Below, piece by piece: positions 24,491-32,905 of a DNA stretch of 64,000 bases (the stretch's first letter is position 1; every line of letters starts with the position of its first letter). The position numbers and the translations under genes are program-made. The stretch lies in contig NZ_JACVFB010000006.1 of assembly GCF_014529945.1 (NCBI RefSeq), positions 1 through 64,000 on the forward strand. Reading direction: 5' to 3'. Source of the DNA: Chitinophaga varians. GTDB lineage: Bacteria; Bacteroidota; Bacteroidia; Chitinophagales; Chitinophagaceae. The notes under the pieces are model-generated. The model made no database searches. It was not told the origin of the DNA and worked only from the letters and a program-made list of their open reading frames with translations.

Positions 24491-25555
24491 ATGTGGAACG
24501 AAAAATTATATGACGTGGCTGTGGCGCTGTTAAAACAGCTCATAGCCACGCCTTCTTTAAGCCGGGAGGAAGATGGTACCGCCCAGGTGATCAGTGACTT
24601 CCTGACCGCTATGGACATACCACACGAAAGGCACCTCAACAATGTGTGGGCTGTCAATAAACATTTTGACCCTGTCAAACGCAATATCCTGCTCAATTCC
24701 CATCATGATACGGTGAAGCCTAATCCGCAGTATACCCGCGACCCTTTCAGTCCGGACGAGGAAGATGGTAAACTGTTTGGTCTGGGCAGTAACGATGCCG
24801 GCGGCTGCCTCGTTAGCCTCATCGCCACCTTTCTGCATTTCTATCACCGCACCGACCTGGGCTACAACTTCGTACTGGCGGCTACCGCAGAAGAAGAGAT
24901 CAGCGGCGCTAACGGTATTGAGAGCATCCTCGACAAACTGCCTGCCATCGATTTTGCAGTAGTAGGAGAGCCTACGCTGACGCAGCTGGCCATCGCTGAA
25001 AAAGGGCTGATGGTGCTGGATTGCACGGCTTATGGCAAGGCTGGTCATGCTGCCCGCGAAGAAGGCGAAAACGCCTTATACAAAGCGTTACCGGATATTA
25101 CCTGGTTCCGTGATTTCCGTTACCCGAAAGTATCCGATACATTAGGGCCGGTGAAAATGAGCGTGACCGTTATCAACACCTCCAACAAGGCGCACAACGT
25201 GGTGCCGGCAGATTGCAGCTTCGTGGTGGACGTACGGGCCACCGACCAGTACACGCTGGAAGAACTGCTGGAGATCATCCGGGCGAATGTGCAATGTGAA
25301 GTGAAGCCCCGTTCCATGCGGATGCGGCCTTCCTTCATCCCGATGGAGCATCCGTTTGTACAGGCAGGCATCACGCTGGGAAAAACATGGTATGGCTCAC
25401 CCACCACGTCAGATCAGGCGCTGATACCAGCGACCTCCGTGAAGATGGGGCCTGGTGATTCTGCCCGTTCCCATACGGCAGATGAATTCATCTACCTGGA
25501 AGAAATCAGGGCTGGTATCGATAGTTATATCCGTACGCTTGAAATGATCCAGTAA
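24491..25555 (+). CDS. argE: M20 family deacylase, acetyl(succinyl)-citrulline/ornithine type
   Basis: A di-zinc M20 amidohydrolase of 354 residues that would remove the acyl group. Metal ligands are visible in NSHHDTVKP (His, Asp), GSNDAGG (Asp) and TAEEEISG (catalytic Glu-Glu). Because the carbamoyltransferase acts on acyl-ornithine, the substrate here should be acyl-citrulline, as in the Xanthomonas and Bacteroides pathways. It starts 3 bp after argB. Confidence 0.9.
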   Translation: MWNEKLYDVAVALLKQLIATPSLSREEDGTAQVISDFLTAMDIPHERHLNNVWAVNKHFDPVKRNILLNSHHDTVKPNPQYTRDPFSPDEEDGKLFGLGSNDAGGCLVSLIATFLHFYHRTDLGYNFVLAATAEEEISGANGIESILDKLPAIDFAVVGEPTLTQLAIAEKGLMVLDCTAYGKAGHAAREEGENALYKALPDITWFRDFRYPKVSDTLGPVKMSVTVINTSNKAHNVVPADCSFVVDVRATDQYTLEELLEIIRANVQCEVKPRSMRMRPSFIPMEHPFVQAGITLGKTWYGSPTTSDQALIPATSVKMGPGDSARSHTADEFIYLEEIRAGIDSYIRTLEMIQ

Positions 25556-25557
25556 TC

Positions 25558-25620
25558 CCCGCGCACGCAAAGATTTTTATGAGAGCAAAGCGCGCTAAGC
25601 TTTTAGTGTTTGCTATAAAA
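25558..25620. repeat. Decayed family-1 repeat fragment
   Basis: GCACGCAAAGATTTTTATGA and AGCAAAGCGCGCTAAGC recall the left end of the family-1 element (CACGCAAAGGCGCTAAGCAGC). The right half is missing or degraded. It starts a few bases after the argE stop codon, the same position relative to a gene 3' end as the intact copies. Confidence 0.5.
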
Positions 25621-25628
25621 TATTTTTT

Positions 25629-26963
25629 ATGAAACTGTGGCAAAAAGACAAGGCATCACTGGATGCCGTAGAGAAATTCACCGTCGGCAAAGACCGTGAA
25701 ATGGATGCTTTCCTGGCGCCGTTCGATGTGCTGGGCTCTATGGCACACATCACCATGCTGCAAAGCATCGGGCTGCTGGAAGCCGGTGAGCTGACCATCC
25801 TGAAGCAGGAGCTGAAGAAGATCTATCAGGCTATCCAGGAGGGTAACTTTGTGCTGGAAGATGGCGTGGAAGATATTCACTCACAAGTAGAATTATTGCT
25901 GACCCGTCGCCTCGGCGAAGTAGGCAAGAAGATACACAGCGGCCGTTCCCGTAATGACCAGGTGCTGGTGGACCTGAAGTTGTTCCTCCGCCATGAGTTG
26001 GAGACCCTGGTGTCTTCCGTAAAAGCGTTGTTCGACCTGCTGCAACAGAAAAGCGAGCAATATAAAGATCATCTCATTCCTGGCTATACCCACCTGCAGA
26101 TCGCTATGCCTTCCTCTTTCGGGCTGTGGTTTGGCGCATATGCAGAGAGCCTGGTCGACGACCTCACCATGCTGCAGGGCGCCTACAAAGTGGTGAATAA
26201 AAACCCGCTCGGCTCCGCTGCCGGTTACGGTTCTTCGTTCCCCCTTGACCGTGAGATGACCACCCGTTTGCTCGGCTTCGACGCGCTCAATTATAACGTG
26301 GTATACGCCCAGATGGGCCGTGGTAAAACCGAAAAGATCGTAGCCTTTGCGCTTTCCGGTATCGCCGCTACCATCGCCAAAATGGCCATGGACGCGTGTT
26401 TGTTCATGAACCAGAATTTCGGCTTTATCAGTTTTCCGGATGAACTGACCACCGGTTCCAGTATCATGCCGCATAAAAAGAACCCGGACGTATGGGAACT
26501 GATCCGCTCTCATGGCAATAAGTTGCAGGCATTGCCCAACGAAATCGCCATGATGATCACCAACCTGCCTTCCGGTTACCACCGCGATCTGCAGCTGCTG
26601 AAAGAGAACCTGTTCCCCGCCTTCCAGACACTGCGTGACTGTATTGATATGAGTCGCCTGATGCTGGAGAATATCCGCATCAAAGAGAACATCCTCGATG
26701 ACGACAAGTACCAATACCTGTTCAGCGTGGAAGTGGTGAATAACCTGGTGCTGCAAGGCACGCCGTTCCGCGAAGCGTACAAACAAGTAGGGATGGACAT
26801 CGAGCACGGTACCTTTGCTCCTTCCAAAGAAGTGAAACATACCCATGCCGGCAGCATCGGTAACCTGTGCACAGCGGAGATCGCCGCGCAGATGGACAAC
26901 GTGATCAAAGGGTTTCCTTTTGAAGCCGTGGACAAGGCAATCGCGCAGTTGCTGGCGAGTTAA
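25629..26963 (+). CDS. argH: Argininosuccinate lyase
   Basis: A 444-residue fumarase-superfamily enzyme that splits argininosuccinate into arginine and fumarate. Hallmarks are HSGRSRNDQV, GYTHLQIAMPSS, NPLGSAAGYGSSFP and the signature loop GSSIMPHKKNPD with the catalytic serine. It closes the arginine operon and is followed by a terminator. Confidence 0.97.
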   Translation: MKLWQKDKASLDAVEKFTVGKDREMDAFLAPFDVLGSMAHITMLQSIGLLEAGELTILKQELKKIYQAIQEGNFVLEDGVEDIHSQVELLLTRRLGEVGKKIHSGRSRNDQVLVDLKLFLRHELETLVSSVKALFDLLQQKSEQYKDHLIPGYTHLQIAMPSSFGLWFGAYAESLVDDLTMLQGAYKVVNKNPLGSAAGYGSSFPLDREMTTRLLGFDALNYNVVYAQMGRGKTEKIVAFALSGIAATIAKMAMDACLFMNQNFGFISFPDELTTGSSIMPHKKNPDVWELIRSHGNKLQALPNEIAMMITNLPSGYHRDLQLLKENLFPAFQTLRDCIDMSRLMLENIRIKENILDDDKYQYLFSVEVVNNLVLQGTPFREAYKQVGMDIEHGTFAPSKEVKHTHAGSIGNLCTAEIAAQMDNVIKGFPFEAVDKAIAQLLAS

Positions 26964-26987
26964 ATTATCTTGATAGGAAAATAACGG

Positions 26988-27018
26988 CCCTCTTCGTGAT
27001 ATGCGGAGAGGGTTTTTT
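26988..27018 (+). terminator. Terminator of the arginine operon
   Basis: CCCTCT, a 13-nt loop, then AGAGGG forms a 6-bp stem followed by TTTTTTATTTTT. It lies 24 bp beyond the argH stop. Confidence 0.75.
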
Positions 27019-27031
27019 ATTTTTAGTGAAT

Positions 27032-27385
27032 ATGGATAGCTATACCTTTATATCAGCCAATGTTTTTGTAGGCGACCTGTTGATCGGTACGGCTGAATTG
27101 TTGCCGGGAGACGTGTCTATGGGTGGGTTATATGGCCTGTTTACCCCCAACGAAAACTACTTTGCCGAAATACAGCCACTGGTACATCGGTTCAATAATG
27201 ATCGCCAGAGAGACATCGCTGAGTGGATAGGCATTGATTTTCGGGTGCAGCTGCAGGATGGGTATCAACTGCAGCCGGTAGGAGGGTATACTTTTGAAGA
27301 TGTGCCGGAGTTGCCGGAAGAGCCGATCCGGTTGGAGATCGGTGGTGTTGATACAGCCGTGCTGGAGAAGTATTTTAGGATATGA
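27032..27385 (+). CDS. Hypothetical protein, first gene of the AT-rich unknown island
   Basis: From ATG 27032 the protein has 117 residues, beginning MDSYTFISANVFVGDLLIG. An earlier in-frame start at 26996 lies inside the argH terminator and was rejected. There is no signal peptide or membrane segment. The protein is acidic with a GGYTFEDVPELPEEP segment. I recognise no family. It starts a run of nine same-strand small genes, so it may be expressed with them or be an orphan. Confidence 0.7.
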   Translation: MDSYTFISANVFVGDLLIGTAELLPGDVSMGGLYGLFTPNENYFAEIQPLVHRFNNDRQRDIAEWIGIDFRVQLQDGYQLQPVGGYTFEDVPELPEEPIRLEIGGVDTAVLEKYFRI

Positions 27386-27437
27386 AGGTCCTGCTGCTCA
27401 ATTATCGGCAAGGGAGCAATCAACTAAATGTAGTATT

Positions 27438-27956
27438 ATGGACATAACGAGAGATGTTTTGAAAATAATCAACAGATCGAAAACCGGGATGCGCTTAATA
27501 TATCCTACCATTATCCTGTTGTTTGGCTGCATTGGTCTAAATGCGCAGGTAAAGCCAATTTACTACAGATTTGACAAGGAGGTCCTTGCTGAAATTAATA
27601 AATGTATTAGTAAGCTGCCACTGAATGATACGATAAAGCCATATGTCCAGTGGTTCAACACGGGCGATACCACAGAAATTATGCTCACCAAATATTGCGC
27701 GTCCTGTACGTCGAGTTCACATACATGGATTGTTCAGAATTCGAATAGATTTGTCAAAATTGCTGATGATAGGGAATTGCCCATTATATTTGGAGAAGAC
27801 CTCGTTTTCACGGATAAATTAAACCTCGTTGCTGACACAGGGACGCCAAAAGAAAATATCACTACCCAACGATACTTGCTTTCTGGATGGGTAATAAGGT
27901 TTGTGGAGAGGAACGGTGTAATGAGGCTGGTGAAGACTTATTATTTTCAAGCATAG
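27438..27956 (+). CDS. Hypothetical exported protein
   Basis: A 172-residue protein whose hydrophobic segment LIYPTIILLFGCIGLNAQ looks like a signal peptide cleaved at AQ. If the start is Met18 (27489) the signal is of normal length, so that start is equally likely. The mature part contains a CASC pair that could form a disulfide or bind metal, and a GWVIRFVERNG strand-like segment. No family is recognised. Confidence 0.7.
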   Translation: MDITRDVLKIINRSKTGMRLIYPTIILLFGCIGLNAQVKPIYYRFDKEVLAEINKCISKLPLNDTIKPYVQWFNTGDTTEIMLTKYCASCTSSSHTWIVQNSNRFVKIADDRELPIIFGEDLVFTDKLNLVADTGTPKENITTQRYLLSGWVIRFVERNGVMRLVKTYYFQA

Positions 27957-27993
27957 CCTCAGTCTTCTGTGTTTTCCCTGATAATTTTGTTGT

Positions 27994-28791
27994 ATGTCTT
28001 GTAATTTAACTATAGCAGGAAAGGACTTCGAAATCTCTTCCTTTTTAAGTTCGACAGCGTTGCAGGTTGTAAAAACCGGAACTAAGGGGGAGCCTCGCTC
28101 TCCGTTAAGACCGGATGGAGAAAAACTATCGTATTCCTTTCTGACTATCGAAACGAGTAAGGCAGACTTTAGCGATTTCAATACGCAGGTACAGGATACT
28201 GTTGCATATTTTCAAACGCACCGTCAACAGCTTTCCCTGATCAAAGAAACCAAAGGAATCGATCAGGTCAGTCTGGACTTTGGGATTGAATCCTCAGAAG
28301 CACGGATTTCGCAGCAAATATTCCTGCCGGTTGAGCTAATCGGTTTGGCAGCGGAGTTAGGTATCAGCATTCAGGTCTCCATTTATCGGGGTGAATATTA
28401 TGAAAAACTAATAGGCCGGAACGAAGTCCTGATGAATTATTTTTCAGAAAAGGTCAATCTGCTTAGTGCAGAAATGTATAAAATAGACATCCATAACTGT
28501 ACTGAATCGGAAGTGGCTATTGATCTGTATTTTAAATTGCTTTATGCCGATAAACATCACCTGATCCGGATTTCTTTTAAAGAAATTGAGGAGTTTTCTT
28601 TTTACCATGGTAAGAAGAACTATTTTTATTATGTGGAGAGATATACGTTCTTCAGGCATAAGGATTACTTTTACCTGTGTTTAGACCCATCTGAAGAAGC
28701 GGAGGTGATTTCGGAAGATGACCAGAATTTTGTTTTGGCGAAGGAAGTTGAAGGATATGTGTTACAAGAGAAGGATACTGCCCGTTTATGA
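27994..28791 (+). CDS. DUF4279-like domain protein with extra C-terminal domain
   Basis: A 265-residue cytoplasmic protein. The first half (about 1-140) resembles DUF4279: a T-K-x-G-x-P-R segment, YSFLTIETS, a long helix with LSLIKETKGIDQVSLDFGI and ISIQVSIY. DUF4279 members are often found beside polymorphic toxins as likely immunity proteins. The second half (about 150-265) is unassigned, rich in aromatic residues (FSFYHGKKNYFYYVERYTFF). A frame-shadow of similar length on the other strand was ignored. The immunity role is inference from the family alone; no toxin gene is visible. Confidence 0.7.
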   Translation: MSCNLTIAGKDFEISSFLSSTALQVVKTGTKGEPRSPLRPDGEKLSYSFLTIETSKADFSDFNTQVQDTVAYFQTHRQQLSLIKETKGIDQVSLDFGIESSEARISQQIFLPVELIGLAAELGISIQVSIYRGEYYEKLIGRNEVLMNYFSEKVNLLSAEMYKIDIHNCTESEVAIDLYFKLLYADKHHLIRISFKEIEEFSFYHGKKNYFYYVERYTFFRHKDYFYLCLDPSEEAEVISEDDQNFVLAKEVEGYVLQEKDTARL

Positions 28792-28812
28792 TAGACGAAA
28801 CGCCTTATATAC

Positions 28813-29400
28813 ATGATTACCGGTTATGTTATTGCAAGAAAGCCAATGTATGATGGTAGCGATGTTATGATCGGGAGAAACTCATTGCTCCGGATAGAAG
28901 ATAAATATTATCATGGTATCGACAGATTAAGCTGGGTCGATGCCGAAATTCCTGAAAACCTTTTGAGTATATATGCCGATCCTAAAGCTTCGGAACAGGA
29001 TTTAACTGGTATAAAAGTCCTGAAAAAATATGATGAAGCGATAGCGTTATTGTCGCTGAACGATGAAGTGGCGCTTAAGAATGAAGTGTTGGTGATTGCG
29101 TCAGATAAACTAAATCAGATCAAGGGGCCAGGAATGGTGACACAGCAGACCATAAGATGGTTAGGGTATGATGTTGTCCTTCTTGGAGGATGGTCTTTAA
29201 TAAGGCATGCTATTTTCGAGAACAGGCAGATGAGTCTATTGGAGATGGTGGACCTGAACAGTTTTGGGCTGTTGGATAATGTGGAAGAGGTAGCAGGTTT
29301 TCTGAAGGAATATGATAGATTGGCTGATCTGGACAAAGTGGACCCACTTCTTAAAAATAGTAGTTATGGAGTAGATTGTATAAGAGTAGGTGTTTTGTAG
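28813..29400 (+). CDS. Hypothetical cytoplasmic protein
   Basis: A 195-residue protein beginning MITGYVIARKPMYDG, without a signal peptide or membrane segment. It is acidic, with leucine-rich helical stretches such as NVEEVAGFLKEYDRLADLDK. It starts 22 bp after the DUF4279-like gene and probably shares its transcript. No family is recognised. Pairing with the preceding gene could mean a shared immunity-like function; nothing in the sequence proves it. Confidence 0.65.
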   Translation: MITGYVIARKPMYDGSDVMIGRNSLLRIEDKYYHGIDRLSWVDAEIPENLLSIYADPKASEQDLTGIKVLKKYDEAIALLSLNDEVALKNEVLVIASDKLNQIKGPGMVTQQTIRWLGYDVVLLGGWSLIRHAIFENRQMSLLEMVDLNSFGLLDNVEEVAGFLKEYDRLADLDKVDPLLKNSSYGVDCIRVGVL

Positions 29401-29418
29401 CAATAAATATTTCCCCCT

Positions 29419-29910
29419 ATGAAAATTGTTTGTTTAGTAGGCATATTTTCACTCTTGATACTTGTGTCCGGCTGTTACCGTTATGCCCGTAGCACTTTCC
29501 TGGAAAAGTATGCAGACGAGGATTTTTCTCCATTCAAAAATATATATATCCTGAACAGAGACTATGACCCTGATAAACACACATCGATATTGTTTGTCTT
29601 TGATGAACGGGAGGATGGGCCATATGTGGTGAGGGTTAATAGTACCTTGGGGAAAATTGTAGGCACCAGCACTCATATGATGGATGACGCCCGTAATCCG
29701 GATAGCATCCTGAAACAGCAACTGGCATTGAAATTTATGCAGTACCATATATCCGCACTGGATGTGGATAGTGTAGGCAACGTACGTGTTTGGATGAAGC
29801 ACGAACATCCCGACCTGATAAGAGTTTCCAACGTGATGAACATCCCTGAATACAACAGAAGCGATTATAAGAAAATAAAAGGCAACTGGTACGTTAACAC
29901 AGAATGGTGA
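29419..29910 (+). CDS. Hypothetical lipoprotein
   Basis: A 163-residue protein with a clear lipoprotein signal ending LVSGC (Cys19). The mature part is moderately charged, with DYDPDKHTSILFVFDEREDG and an IRVSNVMNIPEYNRSDYK tail. No family is recognised. It overlaps the next gene by 7 bp, so the two are probably translated together. Confidence 0.75.
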   Translation: MKIVCLVGIFSLLILVSGCYRYARSTFLEKYADEDFSPFKNIYILNRDYDPDKHTSILFVFDEREDGPYVVRVNSTLGKIVGTSTHMMDDARNPDSILKQQLALKFMQYHISALDVDSVGNVRVWMKHEHPDLIRVSNVMNIPEYNRSDYKKIKGNWYVNTEW

Positions 29911-30728
29911 AAGATAATTGTTCCCTGGTTATGAAAATACTTACGATTTGTTTATTATGGATTTTGGCCACCGGCTTTAATCGCCCGGATCCGCCCCATC
30001 GCAGGACGTTTAGCCGTTTTCTGGATAGCCTTTGCCAACAGCCGGGAGTGGTGATTAAAAAAACACCGGGGATAGCCAGGAAGGAAAAGATATATCCGCT
30101 GCCGGGAGGCGGAAGATGGGACCGGATCCGCGATTTGGGATTGGTACGGCAATATTATCAACACGTGGCAACTAAAGAAAATCCTTTTTGGTGGCCACGG
30201 TACAGCTTACTGATGCTGGGGACCAAACTCTTTGCAACAGATACTTTCGCTCACTGGCAGGAGTTTCGCTATGTGAAAGCAGGAAAGATGGTATATGGTC
30301 AGTCTTCATTTGTTGCACTGAGCGCCGGCCCTCCTGATGATTGTAATGGCGTTGCCTGTAGAACAAATTCCTATCCCGTTATAGGTATGTATAAGTCGGA
30401 TACCAGCATTTATACCTTTGTCAACGTAGACGATGTTGCCGGGCTTAACTACGGAGATTTTAATCATGATGGATACCTGGATTTTCTGGACATAGAGAGT
30501 TTGTTTTTTAATGAAGATGCGGAAATGCTGAGCAGACATAATAAGAAATTCGATCGACATTCCTGTGAAAGAGGAGTGTGCTATAAAATAATGGCTGTCA
30601 CTTATCGGAAAGGAAAGTGGGAGCGGCTGAAAGATAGACAAGGGAGGGAGTATGCGATCTGGCTTACGCTGGACGACGTATTAAATCCTGATGCTACCTT
30701 TAAACTGTTGATGTCTCGCTGGATGTAG
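29904..30728 (+). CDS. Hypothetical exported protein with an EF-hand-like loop
   Basis: From ATG 29904 the protein has 274 residues, overlapping the lipoprotein gene by 7 bp; Met10 (29931) gives a cleaner signal peptide (MKILTICLLWILATGF). The body contains DFNHDGYLDFLDIES, an EF-hand/dockerin-like calcium loop, and cysteine pairs CNGVAC and CERGVC that may form disulfides in the periplasm. No known family is recognised beyond the calcium-binding pattern. Confidence 0.72.
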   Translation: MVKDNCSLVMKILTICLLWILATGFNRPDPPHRRTFSRFLDSLCQQPGVVIKKTPGIARKEKIYPLPGGGRWDRIRDLGLVRQYYQHVATKENPFWWPRYSLLMLGTKLFATDTFAHWQEFRYVKAGKMVYGQSSFVALSAGPPDDCNGVACRTNSYPVIGMYKSDTSIYTFVNVDDVAGLNYGDFNHDGYLDFLDIESLFFNEDAEMLSRHNKKFDRHSCERGVCYKIMAVTYRKGKWERLKDRQGREYAIWLTLDDVLNPDATFKLLMSRWM

Positions 30729-30802
30729 TCTGCGATGATCCTGCGGGTGACGAGGGCCATAAGTGACCTCTGATAATAAAATCCCTACATGAAAATTGGA
30801 AT

Positions 30803-31744
30803 ATGCTTAGAATATTAATAATTATAGCCCTCTCCGGTTTGGTTGGTACTACCGCCAAAGCAGATTGGGTTCTTTCTGTATCTGCCAGTGGAAAATTTAT
30901 CGTGATTAATTCTCAAGAAGGGAAGAAGGTATTGATGAATTCTCTTCAAAAGAAAGTTTTGTGCGAATTAGATAGTTTGTTTGAGCCAGTAAGCTGGATA
31001 AAGGATTCTGTTCTCATTCTTCAGGAAGAAAAAGAGATGCGGGCGATTTACCGCTCTTATAATATCAATACAGGAGAATACAAGGTGCTGGATTCCATTG
31101 CGAAGAAGGATTGGGATTTGATGGGAAGCGTGTGTTATGGTAGTTGTCCACTTCACATTGAATCGTGGGAACAGTTTTTTATCGTTTTTTATCGGGATAA
31201 TAAATTATATAGATATTCTTTCAAAGAACAGAAAGCGACGTGTATATATGAGCTTGCATTGGCCTCAGAAGAAGACATAGACAATATATCGGTTAACTAC
31301 GATGGTACACAGCTTGTTGTCAGTCTGGCGGGTAAAACAACAGGGAGACATTTGATTATATATCCCGACAAACAACGGTCCTGCGTATTGAATAAATTTA
31401 AAACCTTCGGGAGTTCGGGTAGTCAGTGTTATTTTGTGAATGCTGATAATATCGTACTGTTCAACGTGGCAGAAAAAAATGATGTCAGAAAAACGGTGGT
31501 GGAAGTGTTCAATACAAAACGTTGTGTGAAGAAGAAGTTGACCACGGTAGAACATTTAACCCTGGTAAACCCTTATGCGTTGCCACTTCAGCATGAAATC
31601 GCCATTAATGCGCTGGCTCCGCCGTCTTACAGCGTTGATCTTTCAAAGGAGCCTCAGGGGTGGATTAGACTGTTGGACGATTATTTTTCATCTATGCATA
31701 CAGTTGCATTTAAGTATCATTTTGATCGTGTTAAGCCTGATTAA
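30803..31744 (+). CDS. Hypothetical exported protein, beta-propeller-like
   Basis: A 313-residue protein with a signal peptide (cleaved near AKA). Repeated short strands and phrases such as YSFKEQKATCIYEL, VNYDGTQLVVSLAG and VEVFNTKRC recall WD40/TolB-like propeller blades, but I cannot define repeats. It ends 5 bp before the next gene. Function unknown. Confidence 0.65.
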   Translation: MLRILIIIALSGLVGTTAKADWVLSVSASGKFIVINSQEGKKVLMNSLQKKVLCELDSLFEPVSWIKDSVLILQEEKEMRAIYRSYNINTGEYKVLDSIAKKDWDLMGSVCYGSCPLHIESWEQFFIVFYRDNKLYRYSFKEQKATCIYELALASEEDIDNISVNYDGTQLVVSLAGKTTGRHLIIYPDKQRSCVLNKFKTFGSSGSQCYFVNADNIVLFNVAEKNDVRKTVVEVFNTKRCVKKKLTTVEHLTLVNPYALPLQHEIAINALAPPSYSVDLSKEPQGWIRLLDDYFSSMHTVAFKYHFDRVKPD

Positions 31745-31749
31745 TACCT

Positions 31750-32103
31750 ATGTATAAGATAGTTTCTTTATTGATAATATGCTTCTTTGTAAGCAGCTGC
31801 AAGTATAATACCGAAATTATTAGTAGTGAGAATGTCAGCGATATGTTCATTACGAATAACGATACAGCAGATAGCAGTTGTGTTAAACAGCACCATATTT
31901 CGGATGAAGGGGCTATTAAGAGCATAATCAGCGAGCTGAATAATTGCAGGCAAGAAGCCCTGATTTTTTATCCAACACATATCCTGCTTATAAAATATAG
32001 CAATAATAAAGTAATCAATATCAGCGGTAATGGCCATGGGCTATTAGATAACGAGGGTAGGACGTATAGAATGAAGAAGACAATAGAAGAGATTCTGAAA
32101 TAA
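31750..32103 (+). CDS. Small hypothetical lipoprotein
   Basis: A 117-residue protein with a lipobox FVSSC (Cys17). The mature part is short and rich in Asn, Ser and Ile. It is likely translated from the same message as its upstream neighbour (5-bp gap). No family recognised. Confidence 0.65.
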   Translation: MYKIVSLLIICFFVSSCKYNTEIISSENVSDMFITNNDTADSSCVKQHHISDEGAIKSIISELNNCRQEALIFYPTHILLIKYSNNKVINISGNGHGLLDNEGRTYRMKKTIEEILK

Positions 32104-32186
32104 TACCTTATAAAACATACCTTCCTGTATAATTGGATGTCAAAGAAACCTCAATGGATACGGGAGAAATCTAGAACTTAAAAAGT

Positions 32187-32825
32187 TTGTATAACATGAA
32201 AATACTTGTGTTAGCCGTAATTGTAATGTCATTATCAATACGGGGAAGTAGTCAAATGTTGAATAAGGTGGTCCCTACCGCGGATGATAAGCGAAATGGT
32301 GTGGTACTTAAATTCGGCTACTCTGCAACAGATAGTCATGGTGTTATTTGGCTGATACTTAAAAAAGACAGCAGTTATTTCTACAGTTTAAATACTGCCG
32401 GGCTCTATAAAGTTAGTGAAGGTAAATGGAGTATCTACAAAGATGTATTAACATTGGAAAGTACGCTTCAGATGGATAATATTCCTGCTAAAATAAGCTA
32501 TGACCAGAGTGGCACGTTTGCTGATAGTTTTAATGTGGCTATTGTGAAAAATATAAAGAATGAGTTGCTGACAGACGCGTTTGTATTAATTAATAGTGAC
32601 TCAATAAAGTGTCTGCCGATGATAGGAGATTGCAACGGGTCATTTGAAAGGATAAATAAAGTGAAAATTCTTTTTGAAAATGGTATGTCATCAAAGTGGA
32701 TGATGGTTAAAGAGGGGGCAGGAAAGATACAACTAACGGTATTAACTGACACTTTCATTGGAAATTACCATGTCATGCATCATCAAAAATTCAAAGTAAG
32801 TAGGGATCGTTTAATTTATCAGTAA
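32187..32825 (+). CDS. Hypothetical exported protein, last gene of the AT-rich island
   Basis: A 212-residue protein with a signal peptide that fits better from Met4 (32196; MKILVLAVIVMSLSIRGSSQ). The mature part looks like a small beta-rich exported protein with one Cys pair (CLPMIGDC). It ends just before a bidirectional terminator shared with the TonB receptor gene on the other strand. No family recognised. Confidence 0.65.
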   Translation: MYNMKILVLAVIVMSLSIRGSSQMLNKVVPTADDKRNGVVLKFGYSATDSHGVIWLILKKDSSYFYSLNTAGLYKVSEGKWSIYKDVLTLESTLQMDNIPAKISYDQSGTFADSFNVAIVKNIKNELLTDAFVLINSDSIKCLPMIGDCNGSFERINKVKILFENGMSSKWMMVKEGAGKIQLTVLTDTFIGNYHVMHHQKFKVSRDRLIYQ

Positions 32826-32852
32826 ATAATACTTCACTCATCATGGGGAAAT

Positions 32853-32885
32853 AAAAAGCCAGCTTGTTTTACAAGCTGGCTTTTT
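32853..32885. terminator. Bidirectional terminator between the unknown island and the TonB receptor gene
   Basis: AAAAAGCCAGCTTGT, a 3-nt loop, then ACAAGCTGGCTTTTT: a 15-bp stem with A and T runs on both sides, between convergent genes. Confidence 0.9.
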
Positions 32886-32905
32886 ATCTTTATAAAGACT
32901 TCCGG

